Counted from the first letter of the stretch, positions 35,873-45,088 are shown. The stretch is DNA of 64,000 nt from an uncultured Bacteroidales bacterium (GCA_902782665.1 CACZOA010000050.1:1-64000), one strand, 5' to 3'. Made by a program: numbers and translations. The notes: generated by a model not told the origin, from the sequence alone.

Positions 35873-38668
35873 ATGGCGATTGAGATTAACAAAGAGATGC
35901 AATTGGCTAAAAAGCTGATTGAAACGACCAACGAGAATATTTTCTTGACCGGTAACGCAGGTACTGGCAAAACAACTTTCTTGAATCTGCTAAGGACTCA
36001 GTGTGCCAAACGAATGGTAGTGCTTGCTCCTACTGGTGTGGCTGCAATTAACGCTAAAGGCCAGACCATACACTCTTTCTTCCAACTTCCTTTCACGCCT
36101 TTCCTACCTGAATATGGAAAAGAGAAAGGTCAGATCAAAAAAGACAAAATAAACATTTTCCGTACCATCGACCTTCTTGTGATCGACGAGATAAGTATGG
36201 TTCGTGCCGATCTGTTGGACGCCATCGACGACAGACTAAGAGAATATCGTAAACAGAAATACACTCCTTTTGGTGGCGTTCAATGCCTTTTCATCGGAGA
36301 TTTACAACAATTACCACCTGTAGTGAAGGATGAGGAATGGGCTATAATGCAGAAGCACTACTCCACTCCGTTCTTTTTCAGCAGCAAAGCATTGCAGGAA
36401 TCTTCATACGTCACTATTGAGCTAAAAAAAATTTACCGTCAGGCAGACGAAAAGTTCATAAGCATACTGAATGAAGTACGCAACAACCATCTCTCTATGG
36501 AGTCACTCAACGAGCTGAACAAACATTACCTGCCAGAATATGAGCCTAAAGAGGGTGAAATATTCCTGACTACACACAATAAAATAGCAGACGCATTCAA
36601 TGAGAAAAAGCTGAACGAGATAGAAGAAGAGCCAACAATCTACAATGCTATAATCAAAGACAGATTCCCTGAATCCATGTATCCTGTGGATGAGTCGCTT
36701 GAACTCAAAATCGGGGCTCAGGTGATGTTCACACGCAACAACCGGGAAGCGAACTACTACAATGGCAAGATAGGCACAATCATCGACCTTTCTGAGCATA
36801 AAATCACGGTGAAATGCAAGGAAGACAACTATCCGATTGTGGCTGAAAGAGAAATCTGGGAAAATACTGAAACCAAAATAGACAAAGAGACAAAAGAGCA
36901 GTATGAGGATGTGGTAGGTACATTTTCACAGTTCCCATTACGTCTTGCTTGGGCAATCACTATCCATAAAAGCCAAGGTCTCACTTTCGACAGAGCCATC
37001 ATCGACGCTATGGCTTCATTCTCACACGGACAAGTGTATGTGGCATTAAGCAGATGCAAAAGTCTCGATGGAATGGTACTAAAATCGCCTATCAAACTAG
37101 AATCCATCATCACCGACCAGAACGTCACACGCTATATGCAGTATGAAGGAGAACGAGCCGCCAACATCGAAGATGTTTTGCCTCAACTCCAGAAACGATA
37201 CATGATCGTGCTTCTAAACGAGATGTTCGACTTCAGCGACATACACCAGATATTCGGCCGTGTGTTCAACATGGCTCAGACTGGCAACCAGCTAAACACA
37301 CTGATGCCAAAACTATGTGAACTAGTGAGTGCAGAATACTACTCTATGACCACTGACATAGTGGATGTAGCAACCAAATTCAGGAACCAATACACCTCTT
37401 TAGTCGACGCTGCAACCGACATTTATACAGATGAGCATATACAGCAACGCATCAAAGCTGCCGTCGATTATTTCCTGAAAAAAATCGAAGACATCGACAT
37501 TGACATATACAACGAAGATATCGAGCTTGACAACCGTTCTGTGGAAGACGCTTATAACGCCCAAACAACCGAGTTTGTCAAACTTATTCGTATCAAAACC
37601 GCAATACTCTCAACATTCAAGGATATCCCGTTCTCAACAACCTCTTTCCTTGAAGCACGAGCAAAAGCCACTCTGGATATTGAAATGGGCAAACTTGAAC
37701 GTGCTAAAGCAGACATGACGGTTGTCGGCGTCGACCCTGTGCTTCAGCACCGTCTTATTGAATGGAGAATGGAAAAAGCCGACGGTGGTCCTCTCGCTTA
37801 CGTGATGAGCATGAAGACTCTGCAAGAAATTGCCGCACGTCTGCCAAAGAGCACCGACGACATGAAGAAAATTCCAGGACTCGGCACAAAGAGAATAACA
37901 AAATATGGCGATGAAATCGTGAATATTGTCCGTAAATTCATCGCAGACAAAAGAGATGACAAGCTGACTGATGAAGAAAAAGAGATGATGAGCAAAGCAT
38001 CGTCGAAAAAATCGAAATCTTCAAAAGCCTCATCGAAACCATCAGAGCCTGACACGTATCAAAAAACTCTGATCCTCTTCAAAGAAGGTAAGTCAGTTCA
38101 GGAAATCGCAGAAGAGAGAAATCTCTCACTCAGCACCATCGACAACCATCTTTCCAAACTGGTTTACAACGGTGAATTGAAAGCGGACGATGTGATAGAA
38201 GAATCACTTCTGAACATGATAGACAAAGTTTTATCGAAAAAGACAGACATCTCTGTCAAAGATTTGCGTAAGGAGATCAAAGAAAGAGTCTCTATGCCCA
38301 TCGTCGACATCTATTATTTCTGGAAAAGCAAGGAGAAAAACAAAGCAGTTGGAGGAAGAATGTCTGCCAACGACCGCAAAAATACGGTCAAAACATTCTA
38401 TGCCGACAATATGCCGCTCACAGATATCGCCATCAGAGTGAAAGAGCCGCCCACATTAGTTGCCGACGACATCAATAGCTTTGTTGAGAAAGAGATGATC
38501 AGAGAAGAAGATGTATTGAAAGATAGTGATTACAAAAAAATGAAAAAGATATTTGAATCACTGCCTGAGGAGAACCAATTTGTACACATGTGGGAATCCA
38601 TTCCCCTATCTTTTTCTCGTGAGAAGGTCAAAATTGCGTGGAGAAGATTCCAAAAGGAAAACATGTAG
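35873..38668 (+). CDS. PIF1/RecD-like helicase with HRDC and helix-turn-helix domains
   Basis: The 931-residue protein has an N-terminal SF1B helicase: Walker A GNAGTGKT (27-34), APTGVAAINAKGQTIHSFF (motif Ia), Walker B VIDEIS (103-108), GDLQQLPPV (motif III), and motif V/VI segment WAITIHKSQGLTFDRAIID. The middle region holds an HRDC-like domain (YVMSMKTLQEIAARLPKS, IPGLGTKRITKYG, about 640-695). After a Ser/Lys linker come helix-turn-helix modules (GKSVQEIAEERNLSLSTIDN). This architecture is common in Bacteroidota and is thought to act in DNA repair or replication restart; the exact role is not established. The stop codon overlaps a GTAG palindrome. Confidence 0.9.
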   Translation: MAIEINKEMQLAKKLIETTNENIFLTGNAGTGKTTFLNLLRTQCAKRMVVLAPTGVAAINAKGQTIHSFFQLPFTPFLPEYGKEKGQIKKDKINIFRTIDLLVIDEISMVRADLLDAIDDRLREYRKQKYTPFGGVQCLFIGDLQQLPPVVKDEEWAIMQKHYSTPFFFSSKALQESSYVTIELKKIYRQADEKFISILNEVRNNHLSMESLNELNKHYLPEYEPKEGEIFLTTHNKIADAFNEKKLNEIEEEPTIYNAIIKDRFPESMYPVDESLELKIGAQVMFTRNNREANYYNGKIGTIIDLSEHKITVKCKEDNYPIVAEREIWENTETKIDKETKEQYEDVVGTFSQFPLRLAWAITIHKSQGLTFDRAIIDAMASFSHGQVYVALSRCKSLDGMVLKSPIKLESIITDQNVTRYMQYEGERAANIEDVLPQLQKRYMIVLLNEMFDFSDIHQIFGRVFNMAQTGNQLNTLMPKLCELVSAEYYSMTTDIVDVATKFRNQYTSLVDAATDIYTDEHIQQRIKAAVDYFLKKIEDIDIDIYNEDIELDNRSVEDAYNAQTTEFVKLIRIKTAILSTFKDIPFSTTSFLEARAKATLDIEMGKLERAKADMTVVGVDPVLQHRLIEWRMEKADGGPLAYVMSMKTLQEIAARLPKSTDDMKKIPGLGTKRITKYGDEIVNIVRKFIADKRDDKLTDEEKEMMSKASSKKSKSSKASSKPSEPDTYQKTLILFKEGKSVQEIAEERNLSLSTIDNHLSKLVYNGELKADDVIEESLLNMIDKVLSKKTDISVKDLRKEIKERVSMPIVDIYYFWKSKEKNKAVGGRMSANDRKNTVKTFYADNMPLTDIAIRVKEPPTLVADDINSFVEKEMIREEDVLKDSDYKKMKKIFESLPEENQFVHMWESIPLSFSREKVKIAWRRFQKENM

Positions 38669-38690
38669 AGACGCACGGACGTGCGTCTCT
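38665..38690. repeat. GTAG-headed palindrome overlapping the helicase stop codon
   Basis: GTAG is followed by AGAGACGCACG pairing perfectly with CGTGCGTCTCT around GA; the T-rich tail after 38690 lets it act as a terminator. Its TAG supplies the helicase stop codon at 38666-38668, so the element lies at the very 3' end of the gene. Confidence 0.65.
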
Positions 38691-38728
38691 TTTCTTTTTA
38701 CCATGCGTCTCTTTTTATCATTTTGAAT

Positions 38729-39388
38729 TCAGCATTTTGAATTTAGCATTTCCCTAAGCATCTCCATTGTCTCATCAGTATTGGCAATGACGATGCTGTC
38801 CCAACCATACTTGACCGCCATGTTCACATTATCCTGGCTATCGTCGAAAAAGATGATATCCTTGCCGCTGAATCCGAATTTATCGTGGATGCTCTGCCCC
38901 ACCGTCTCAAAAATTTCCGGTTCAGGCTTTTTTAGATGAAGTTCATGTGAAAGATAAAGAGCATCGAAATAATCATAAATGTCACGACCTTCCACCTGAC
39001 GGAAATGATTCTGCATCACATTGTCGATATGCGGCTGGTTGACGTTGCTGAGCATACACACCGTCTTCCCATATTCATGGCGAAGTCGATAAATCATATT
39101 GAGAAGGTCGACGGGAGTCTCGCCAATCATGGAATTCCACGCGTCTACAATATCACTTCCAGATATCTTTTTATTAGACAAAACAGCCAATTCATCGCAG
39201 AATTTCTCAACGGAGATCAATCCATACTCCAATGCCCCAAAAGGACCATTTTGCGAACTATTACCAATCATAGCCGCCGCATCCTCAATTCCAAGCAGAC
39301 GGAATTTCTCTATACACTCTTTGCGATAAAGGCTCACAAGCACCATGCCGAGGTCGAAAACGAAGACCTTATGATCTGATATATTCAT
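38729..39388 (-). CDS. HAD-superfamily hydrolase (subfamily IA, YihX-like)
   Basis: This 219-residue phosphatase-like protein has motif I FDLGMVL with the nucleophilic Asp, motif II MLSNVN, the motif III Lys in LHLKKPEPEIFE, and motif IV IIFFDDSQDNV. The FDLGxV form of motif I is normal in YihX-type HAD enzymes that dephosphorylate sugar phosphates or nucleotides; substrate is unknown. The frame is open to 39502, but MNISDHKVFVFDLG at 39388 is the natural start. Its last codons lie in a direct repeat of TTTTGAATTyAGCA, so the C-terminus may have been altered by repeat insertion. It is convergent with the helicase. Confidence 0.82.
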   Translation of the reverse strand: MNISDHKVFVFDLGMVLVSLYRKECIEKFRLLGIEDAAAMIGNSSQNGPFGALEYGLISVEKFCDELAVLSNKKISGSDIVDAWNSMIGETPVDLLNMIYRLRHEYGKTVCMLSNVNQPHIDNVMQNHFRQVEGRDIYDYFDALYLSHELHLKKPEPEIFETVGQSIHDKFGFSGKDIIFFDDSQDNVNMAVKYGWDSIVIANTDETMEMLREMLNSKC

Positions 39389-39509
39389 ATATTCTAAATT
39401 TCGTAGAGACGAGAATTCACGCATCCCTGCAATCATATATTCGGAGTCATTCAAAATCCGCTGCAAATTTATAATTATCGCCACATTTTCACAAATCGAC
39501 AATTTTGAT

Positions 39510-39517
39510 TACTTTTG
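39510..39517 (+). promoter_or_regulatory. Probable ychF promoter -7 box
   Basis: TACTTTTG matches TAnnTTTG, 38 nt upstream of the ychF ATG. The -33 region is T-rich (TTTTC) rather than exact. Confidence 0.5.
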
Positions 39518-39555
39518 TGAAAAATTATGTAGAAAACTATAAAAGATATATAAAA

Positions 39556-40656
39556 ATGGCACTTCAATGCGGTATTGTCGGCTTACCAAACGTAGGCAAA
39601 TCGACTCTTTTCAACTGCTTGTCGAACGCAAAAGCGCAGGCAGCAAACTTTCCATTCTGTACTATCGAACCTAACGTCGGCGTCATTACCGTGCCAGACG
39701 ATCGTTTGGTGACTTTGGAAAACCTTGTTCACCCGCAGCGTGTTGTCCCTACTACAGTTGAGATCGTAGACATCGCAGGATTGGTGAAGGGAGCAAGCAA
39801 GGGAGAAGGTCTTGGAAATAAGTTTTTGGCAAACATCCGTGAGACAGACGCTATCCTACATGTATTGCGTTGCTTCGACAACGAGAATGTCACACATGTA
39901 GACGGAAGTGTGGATCCAGTGCGTGACAAAGAGATCATCGACACAGAGCTTCAGCTAAAAGACCTTGAAACAGTTGAAAGCCGTCTGACAAAGCTTAAGA
40001 AGCAGGCACAGACAGGAGGTGACAAGGTAGCGAAAGCAACATGTGAGGTGCTTGAGAAATACAGAGCCAAACTACTTGAAGGAAGATCTGCAAGAGAGGT
40101 TGAGCTTACAAAAGAAGAGAAAGAGTTGGTAAAAGATCTATATCTTCTTACTACCAAGCCAGTCATGTATGTTTGCAACGTCGACGAAGCAAGTGCAGTG
40201 ACAGGAAACAAATATACTGAGGCTGTGAAAGAGGCTATCAAAGACGAGAACGCAGAGATGCTTATCGTGGCAGCTGCAACAGAAGCAGACATCAACGAGC
40301 TTGAGACATTCGAAGAGCGTCAGGAGTTCCTTGAGGCAGCAGGACTTAAAGAATCTGGTGTTGTCCGCTTGATCAAGTCAGCCTACAAGCTATTGGATCT
40401 TCAGACATACTTCACAGCCGGAGTACAGGAGGTGAGAGCATGGACATTCATCCGTGGTTCGAAAGCACCTCAATGTGCAGGAATCATCCACTCAGATTTT
40501 GAGAAAGGATTTATTCGTGCCGAGGTAATCAAATACGACGATTTCGTAGCACTTGGAAGTGAAGCTGCATGTCGTGAAGCCGGCAAGATTTCCATTGAAG
40601 GAAAAGAATATGTTTGCCAGGACGGAGATTTGATGCATTTCAGATTCAATGTATAA
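39556..40656 (+). CDS. ychF: Redox-regulated ATPase YchF (Obg-family)
   Basis: The 366-residue protein has the P-loop GLPNVGKST (9-17), switch-region [10 protein letters not shown], the G3 [10 protein letters not shown], and NVDE in the G4 position, the change that makes YchF prefer ATP to GTP. A coiled-coil insertion lies around residues 130-195, and the C-terminal TGS-like domain ends with the conserved [11 protein letters not shown]. YchF binds ribosomes and is linked to stress responses. The frame is open from 39505, but MALQCGIVG at 39556 is the family N-terminus. The tRNA-Met gene follows. Confidence 0.96.
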   Translation: MALQCGIVGLPNVGKSTLFNCLSNAKAQAANFPFCTIEPNVGVITVPDDRLVTLENLVHPQRVVPTTVEIVDIAGLVKGASKGEGLGNKFLANIRETDAILHVLRCFDNENVTHVDGSVDPVRDKEIIDTELQLKDLETVESRLTKLKKQAQTGGDKVAKATCEVLEKYRAKLLEGRSAREVELTKEEKELVKDLYLLTTKPVMYVCNVDEASAVTGNKYTEAVKEAIKDENAEMLIVAAATEADINELETFEERQEFLEAAGLKESGVVRLIKSAYKLLDLQTYFTAGVQEVRAWTFIRGSKAPQCAGIIHSDFEKGFIRAEVIKYDDFVALGSEAACREAGKISIEGKEYVCQDGDLMHFRFNV

Positions 40657-40675
40657 TAAAAAAAGCAAGGAATAA

Positions 40676-40706
40676 TTTGTTTTGAAACAAAAATTTCTTA
40701 CTTTTG
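40676..40706 (+). promoter_or_regulatory. Promoter of the tRNA-Met gene
   Basis: TTTG (40676-40679), exactly 19 nt, then TACTTTTG (40699-40706), a full match to the Bacteroidota TTTG-N19-TAnnTTTG promoter, 39 nt before the tRNA. Confidence 0.75.
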
Positions 40707-40745
40707 CACTCGATTTCAAAAAATCAACTTTTTACAGTTGGTTTC

Positions 40746-40819
40746 GGGCCTATAGCTCAGTTGGTTAGAGCAACGGACTCATAACCCGTGGGTCACTGGT
40801 TCAAGCCCAGTTGGGCCCA
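40746..40819 (+). tRNA. tRNA with CAT anticodon, elongator tRNA-Met likely
   Basis: The 74-nt cloverleaf folds by hand: acceptor GGGCCTA/TGGGCCC (one T-G pair), D-arm GCTC/GAGC, anticodon loop CTCATAA, T-arm ACTGG/CCAGT with loop TTCAAGC. The closing pair of the anticodon stem (Sprinzl 31-39) is A-C, a mismatch. The genomic 3' end is A then CCC, so CCA must be added after transcription. The CAT anticodon leaves tRNA-Ile2 (lysidine) as an alternative; the missing initiator features favour elongator Met. Confidence 0.93.
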
Positions 40820-40831
40820 CCCACGAATCAG

Positions 40832-40862
40832 AGAGACGCTATTAATAGCGTCTCTTTTTTGT
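40832..40862 (+). terminator. Terminator of the tRNA gene
   Basis: The stem AGAGACGCT/AGCGTCTCT around ATTAAT is followed by a long T-run, 12 nt after the tRNA. Confidence 0.85.
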
Positions 40863-40992
40863 TTTGTGACAGATGATGTTTCGCAACATAAATGGGCAAA
40901 TAGCACTGTTTCAACACAAATCAAAACATAAAAAATGTTATAAAATAGCTTATTTTCTATATTGATCACTTGCGACAAGAGCAAAAGTCTAT

Positions 40993-41000
40993 TATATTTG
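40993..41000 (+). promoter_or_regulatory. Probable -7 box for the DUF1573 gene
   Basis: TATATTTG matches TAnnTTTG, with CTTG 20 nt upstream as a near -33 element, and lies 41 nt before the ATG. Confidence 0.55.
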
Positions 41001-41041
41001 CAATAGGAACTCACAAGTATAACTTTTTTAATATATATAGT

Positions 41042-41440
41042 ATGAAAAGACTAATTATTACTTTATGCACAGCTTTGATGGCAGTTGTCTCTTTTGCAGC
41101 TGGCGCTGGTATAAAGTTCGACGAGATAGTACATAATTTTGGCACTTTTGAAGAGTCAAAAGGAAAGGTGACATGTGAATTTAAATTCACAAATACAGGT
41201 TCTGCGCCTTTGGTATTACAGGAAGTTAAAGCCAGCTGTGGCTGCACTACTCCAGAGTGGACAAAGACTCCAGTTGCTCCAGGCAAGACAGGTGTTGTTA
41301 AGGCAACTTACAATGCTACAGGTCGTCCAGGTGCATTCAACAAAACAATAACAGTAAAGTCTAACGCTGGTGAAACTAAACTTACTATCAAGGGTGAAGT
41401 TTCTAACGGAAAGAAAGCTCCAGAAGGAGAAGACTTATAA
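41042..41440 (+). CDS. Secreted DUF1573 protein
   Basis: The 132-residue protein has a signal peptide (MKRLIITLCTALMAVVSFAA) and one immunoglobulin-like DUF1573 domain: FDEIVHNFGTFEESKGKVTC, FKFTNTGSAPLVLQEVKASC, GCTTPEWTKTPVAPG and GAFNKTITVKSNAGE. The SCGCTTPEW motif is the family hallmark. It is probably periplasmic; the function of these very common Bacteroidota proteins is unresolved. The frame is open from 40970, but the signal peptide sets ATG 41042. It ends at a strong terminator. Confidence 0.9.
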   Translation: MKRLIITLCTALMAVVSFAAGAGIKFDEIVHNFGTFEESKGKVTCEFKFTNTGSAPLVLQEVKASCGCTTPEWTKTPVAPGKTGVVKATYNATGRPGAFNKTITVKSNAGETKLTIKGEVSNGKKAPEGEDL

Positions 41441-41467
41441 GAGTATGTAATATAACGAATTAAACAG

Positions 41468-41502
41468 AGGGGGTTCATGATTGTTCACGAACCCCCTTTT
41501 TT
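41468..41502 (+). terminator. Terminator of the DUF1573 gene
   Basis: The stem AGGGGGTTC/GAACCCCCT encloses a 12-nt loop and is followed by six T residues. Confidence 0.88.
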
Positions 41503-41572
41503 GTTTTGCATATCGAATGTAATTAGATACCAAGCAAAACTAATAGCAAAATGAAATTAAACATTAACATCT

Positions 41573-42178
41573 ATGATTATGGAAAAACTGAAAGATCTGT
41601 TATCAAAACTTAATGCTACTTCTTCCGAGGATGATATTAAAAAAGTATTTGAAGATATTGCTGAGATTCTTTTATTCAATAGTCATATTAAAACAACGAC
41701 TTGCAATTATAGAATATTGGAAATAGAATTCTATTTTTGGAATAAGAACCATAAAGATGATGTGACTATCAAGCGAAATGAAAATGGCGAACCTGGTATG
41801 TGGTGGTTACACGATTATGGTGTAGACATATCACTTAAATGCAATGTAGATAATGGAAAGGAAGAAGACTCTTTTTATGGTGGAATCCTTATTAGAAGCA
41901 TAGGTAAACTGAATCAAGAAAACAAAATTTGCGATTCTATAATCTTTGGTCCCAGAAAATGCTGTTGGGAATTATTTTATTCGTCGGCTCTAGAAGGCAA
42001 TATTTCCCCACAAATCATTCAAAATAAGGAAGGTCAAGAATTTTATGGTGACAAAGGAACGACAACACGCTATATCACAGGAAAACACAAAGGTATTGAA
42101 GGCAACTACCGATTTTATGTAAAAGAAATACAACAAAAAGTAGAATCAAGTTATAGAAAAGCATCTCCATGGGAATAA
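41573..42178 (+). CDS. Conserved hypothetical protein
   Basis: The 201-residue soluble protein has no signal peptide. Segments such as YRILEIEFYFWNKNHKDD, MWWLHDYGVDISLKC, FYGGILIRSIGK and GPRKCCWELF recall a family of uncharacterised Bacteroidales proteins sometimes labelled as 3-methyladenine-glycosylase-like; I cannot support an enzymatic call. ATG 41573 and ATG 41579 are equally plausible starts. Its last 10 nt overlap the start of the next ORF, so the two may be translationally coupled. Confidence 0.68.
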   Translation: MIMEKLKDLLSKLNATSSEDDIKKVFEDIAEILLFNSHIKTTTCNYRILEIEFYFWNKNHKDDVTIKRNENGEPGMWWLHDYGVDISLKCNVDNGKEEDSFYGGILIRSIGKLNQENKICDSIIFGPRKCCWELFYSSALEGNISPQIIQNKEGQEFYGDKGTTTRYITGKHKGIEGNYRFYVKEIQQKVESSYRKASPWE

Positions 42179-42606
42179 ATAACGACACTATGACCACCAA
42201 TATACAAACCCATACAGTATTCTTCTCGGATTTATTGCCAAAATATCCATTTCATGAATCAAGCATATTCTTCCAGAAAGCAAGGGGAGGTATTTCCGCC
42301 ACCATCCTGAGGGAACGTTTTATGGAACAGGAGTTTAGGAATAATAGTACCAAAAAACTTGTGGGGAAAAATGTCATAGAAAATCAAGATACTACCCAGA
42401 AAACGTCACAGAAAACGTCACAGAAAATTGTCGAACTCATTCAGAACAATAATGAAATTTCTACTCAAGAAATGGCAAATATCATAGGTATAGATAGAAG
42501 AAACATTGCAAGGCAAATCAAAAATCTTCAAGCTAAAGGCATTATCCGTCGTGTTGGTCCAGACAAGGGAGGACATTGGGAAGTGATAGATAATAGGGAG
42601 AAATAA
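42169..42606 (+). CDS. Small winged-helix protein, possibly a fragment
   Basis: The 145-residue protein has a C-terminal winged helix (STQEMANIIGIDRRNIARQI, then KNLQAKGIIRRVGPDKGGHW) typical of the tail of AlbA/RecG-like regulators. This is preceded by a tandem TSQKTSQK repeat that is nearly perfect at the DNA level (42398-42427). The N-terminal 50 residues (FFSDLLPKYPFHESSIFF) are unrelated to anything I recognise. Full-length relatives normally have a large N-terminal domain before this winged helix, so this may be a remnant or fusion product. The start is ATG 42169 (overlapping the previous gene) or ATG 42190. Confidence 0.55.
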   Translation: MGINNDTMTTNIQTHTVFFSDLLPKYPFHESSIFFQKARGGISATILRERFMEQEFRNNSTKKLVGKNVIENQDTTQKTSQKTSQKIVELIQNNNEISTQEMANIIGIDRRNIARQIKNLQAKGIIRRVGPDKGGHWEVIDNREK

Positions 42607-42656
42607 TCCCTTTCTGACTTGTCGACGAAGGGGGAAAATATAAAAACCTTGATATT

Positions 42657-43262
42657 ATGCTTGAAGAAAAAGATCTATACACCAAACTGGGTGTTATGAC
42701 AAAAAATAAAGATGCTTGGCAGGAGAACATTCCTTACATCGCTTCTCTGCTTGAAAACCAATCGCTAAAGATCACAGCAAAAGCGTTGTGGAAGCTTGGC
42801 GAGATGGGATTGCAATATCCAGAAGAAATATGCCCCCACGTCGCCAAAATAGCTTCATTCCTAAACTCTCATGATGATCTGCTACGTGAAAGAGCCATGA
42901 ATGCGATGGGAAGGATAGGACGAGCACGATTTGATCTTGTCGAGCCTTATTGGAAAAAGATGTTTGAGTTGGCGACGGATGATAATCCACGCGTCAGATT
43001 AAGTTTCATCTGGGCATCAGAGAATATCGCCACCAATACTCCTGACCCCTACAAAGATTACATATCGCTGTTTGCTGATCTCCTACACGATAAGGATGAA
43101 AAGGTAAGGATGGAGGCACCTGAGATGTTCCGTGTGATGGGTAAACGTCGGTCAGAAATTGTAAAACCTTATATTGACACTCTGCAAAAGCTCGCAGAAA
43201 ACGACGTCAATCCTATTGTCAGAATACATAGCTCTGGAGCAATACGGGTAATAAAACAATAA
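42657..43262 (+). CDS. HEAT-repeat protein
   Basis: The 201-residue all-helical protein is built of about five HEAT-like repeats, such as NIPYIASLLENQSLKITAKA, LWKLGEMG, LLRERAMNAMGRIGR, RVRLSFIWASENIA, KVRMEAPEMFRVMGKR and IVRIHSSGAIRVIK. HEAT repeats are protein-binding scaffolds or DNA-binding folds of the AlkD type; nothing here identifies a partner. It has no signal peptide. It is 50 nt downstream of the winged-helix gene on the same strand. Confidence 0.75.
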   Translation: MLEEKDLYTKLGVMTKNKDAWQENIPYIASLLENQSLKITAKALWKLGEMGLQYPEEICPHVAKIASFLNSHDDLLRERAMNAMGRIGRARFDLVEPYWKKMFELATDDNPRVRLSFIWASENIATNTPDPYKDYISLFADLLHDKDEKVRMEAPEMFRVMGKRRSEIVKPYIDTLQKLAENDVNPIVRIHSSGAIRVIKQ

Positions 43263-43377
43263 TAAATGCGACCATTTCTTTTATCTATAACACTATATTT
43301 AGAGTTATAAGTTTGCAACCCTACAAAAAGGTAATTCTTTCCGAATTTTAGATACCTTCGTCTACCTGCATAAAGTG

Positions 43378-43385
43378 TATTTTTG
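43378..43385 (+). promoter_or_regulatory. Probable -7 box for the alpha/beta hydrolase gene
   Basis: TATTTTTG matches TAnnTTTG, 28 nt before the ATG. The -33 element is weak. Confidence 0.4.
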
Positions 43386-43413
43386 TCTCAGTTAAAATTA
43401 AAACGTATTAGAA

Positions 43414-44502
43414 ATGAAGAAATTAATAATAACAGCCGCTTGTATTGCCACTCTTGTTGGCTGCTCTCAACAAAAAAACGACAAGACAATGAATACACAA
43501 GAATTGCAACTCACACAGGAATGGGACAAAGTTTTCCCTCAAAGCGACAAGGTGAACCATAGCAAAATCACTTTCCACAACCGATACGGCATTACGCTGG
43601 CAGCCGATTTGTATGTGCCGAAAAACGCCACAAAACCAATGCCCGCCATTGCCGTGAGCGGTCCGTTCGGTGCAGTAAAAGAGCAAACTTCAGGTCTATA
43701 TGCACAAACAATGGCCGAACAAGGATTTCTGACAATTGCCTTCGACCCATCATTCACTGGCGAGAGCGGCGGCGAACCTCGCCGTATGGCTTCACCCGAT
43801 ATTAACACCGAAGATTTTCTGGCAGCTGTTGATTATCTATCAAATCGTGAAGATGTTGATGCAGAAAAGATTGGCATCATCGGCATTTGCGGTTGGGGTG
43901 GAATGGCAATCAATGCCACCGCTATCGATCCACGTATCAAAGCAACTGTGGCAAGTACTATGTACGATATGAGCAAAGTAACTGTTGAGGGATATTTCGG
44001 CAGCGAAAATACCCCTGAACAACGTATGGAAAAACGTCGTGCAATTAGTGCCCAACGCACCGAAGACTACCGAACAGGTAGTTACAAGCGTGCAGGAGGC
44101 GTGGTTGACCCCCTACCCAACGATGCACCGTGGTTTGTGAAAGATTATTATGACTATTATAAAACACCTCGTGGCTACCATAAACGTAGTGGCAACTCGA
44201 ACGATGGTTGGAATATTATTGGTTGTCAGTCGTTTCTCAACCAAAATCTGCTTTGTTTCGCCAACGAGATTGAAACGCCCGTTTTGCTCGTCCACGGCGA
44301 GAAGGCTCACAGCCGTTATTTCAGCGAATATGCTTTTGAAAAGATGACAGGCGTGAAACCAGAAGATGGTAAAAGTGCAAAGGTGGGCAACAAAGAATTG
44401 ATGATTATCCATGGTGCTGTCCACTGCGACCTTTATGATAACCGTGCTGGTGTGATTCCTTGGAAGCGAATCGAGAATTTCTTCAGCGAAAACTTGAAAT
44501 AA
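43414..44502 (+). CDS. Alpha/beta hydrolase lipoprotein with a Cys nucleophile
   Basis: The 362-residue protein begins with a lipoprotein signal (IATLVGC, Cys17). The alpha/beta-hydrolase core has an oxyanion segment AVSGPFGAVKEQ, the nucleophile elbow GICGWGG (C159), and a late His in IIHGAVHCDLYD (H337). A Cys rather than Ser at the elbow is known in dienelactone-hydrolase-like members such as YcjY-type proteins. The substrate is unknown. It starts a three-gene run with the exported flavodoxin (18 nt gap) and a small winged-helix protein. Codon choice is slightly more GC-rich than in neighbours, which may indicate recent acquisition. Confidence 0.87.
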   Translation: MKKLIITAACIATLVGCSQQKNDKTMNTQELQLTQEWDKVFPQSDKVNHSKITFHNRYGITLAADLYVPKNATKPMPAIAVSGPFGAVKEQTSGLYAQTMAEQGFLTIAFDPSFTGESGGEPRRMASPDINTEDFLAAVDYLSNREDVDAEKIGIIGICGWGGMAINATAIDPRIKATVASTMYDMSKVTVEGYFGSENTPEQRMEKRRAISAQRTEDYRTGSYKRAGGVVDPLPNDAPWFVKDYYDYYKTPRGYHKRSGNSNDGWNIIGCQSFLNQNLLCFANEIETPVLLVHGEKAHSRYFSEYAFEKMTGVKPEDGKSAKVGNKELMIIHGAVHCDLYDNRAGVIPWKRIENFFSENLK

Positions 44503-44520
44503 TCTTTATTTTCTAACGAA

Positions 44521-45048
44521 ATGAAACAGATAGTATTAACACTTTTCAGTTTCCTGATTATGAGTACAATATCAGCACAAAACAAGACACTTGTAGCTTA
44601 TTTTTCAGCTACAGGCACAACCAAGAAAGTGGCTACCGAACTTGCTGCGGTTGTCAACGCAGACCTTCACGAGATTAAGCCAGCACAAGCCTACACCAAT
44701 GCAGACCTCAACTGGCATGATAAGAAATCACGTTCGTCTGTAGAGATGGCAGACAAAAAATCTCGCCCAGCCATCACCGATAAACTTACTAACATGTCCG
44801 ACTATCAGACAATTTATGTTGGGTTCCCTATTTGGTGGTATACTGCTCCGACCATTATCAACACATTCTTCGAGAGCTATGATTTCAAGGGCAAAACCGT
44901 ATATCTGTACGCTACCAGTGGAGGTAGCACTATTGACAAGTCTGTCAGCGACTTGAAAGCGGCCTATCCCGAAATCAATATCAAAAGCGGACGTCTGCTC
45001 AACTACGCAGGTAAAAATGAATTACAGGATTTTGTTGGAAACCGATAA
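44521..45048 (+). CDS. Exported flavodoxin
   Basis: The 175-residue protein has a signal peptide ([20 protein letters not shown]) followed directly by a flavodoxin fold. The FMN-phosphate loop is SATGTTKK (29-36), the first flavin-stacking region [10 protein letters not shown], and the second [10 protein letters not shown]. Ordinary flavodoxins are cytoplasmic electron carriers, so an exported member implies electron transfer in the periplasm or at the membrane. It is 18 nt after the hydrolase lipoprotein and 40 nt before the winged-helix gene. Its redox partner is unknown; the separate cytoplasmic FldA at 54556 is a different protein. Confidence 0.88.
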   Translation: MKQIVLTLFSFLIMSTISAQNKTLVAYFSATGTTKKVATELAAVVNADLHEIKPAQAYTNADLNWHDKKSRSSVEMADKKSRPAITDKLTNMSDYQTIYVGFPIWWYTAPTIINTFFESYDFKGKTVYLYATSGGSTIDKSVSDLKAAYPEINIKSGRLLNYAGKNELQDFVGNR

Positions 45049-45088
45049 TAGTCTGTATTACACAAAATAAAAATGTATCTAATGCATT

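Noticed and set aside
42398..42427. Short tandem repeat as a possible CRISPR-like array
   Set aside because: Only about two units, in frame within a coding region (TSQKTSQK), with no spacers.
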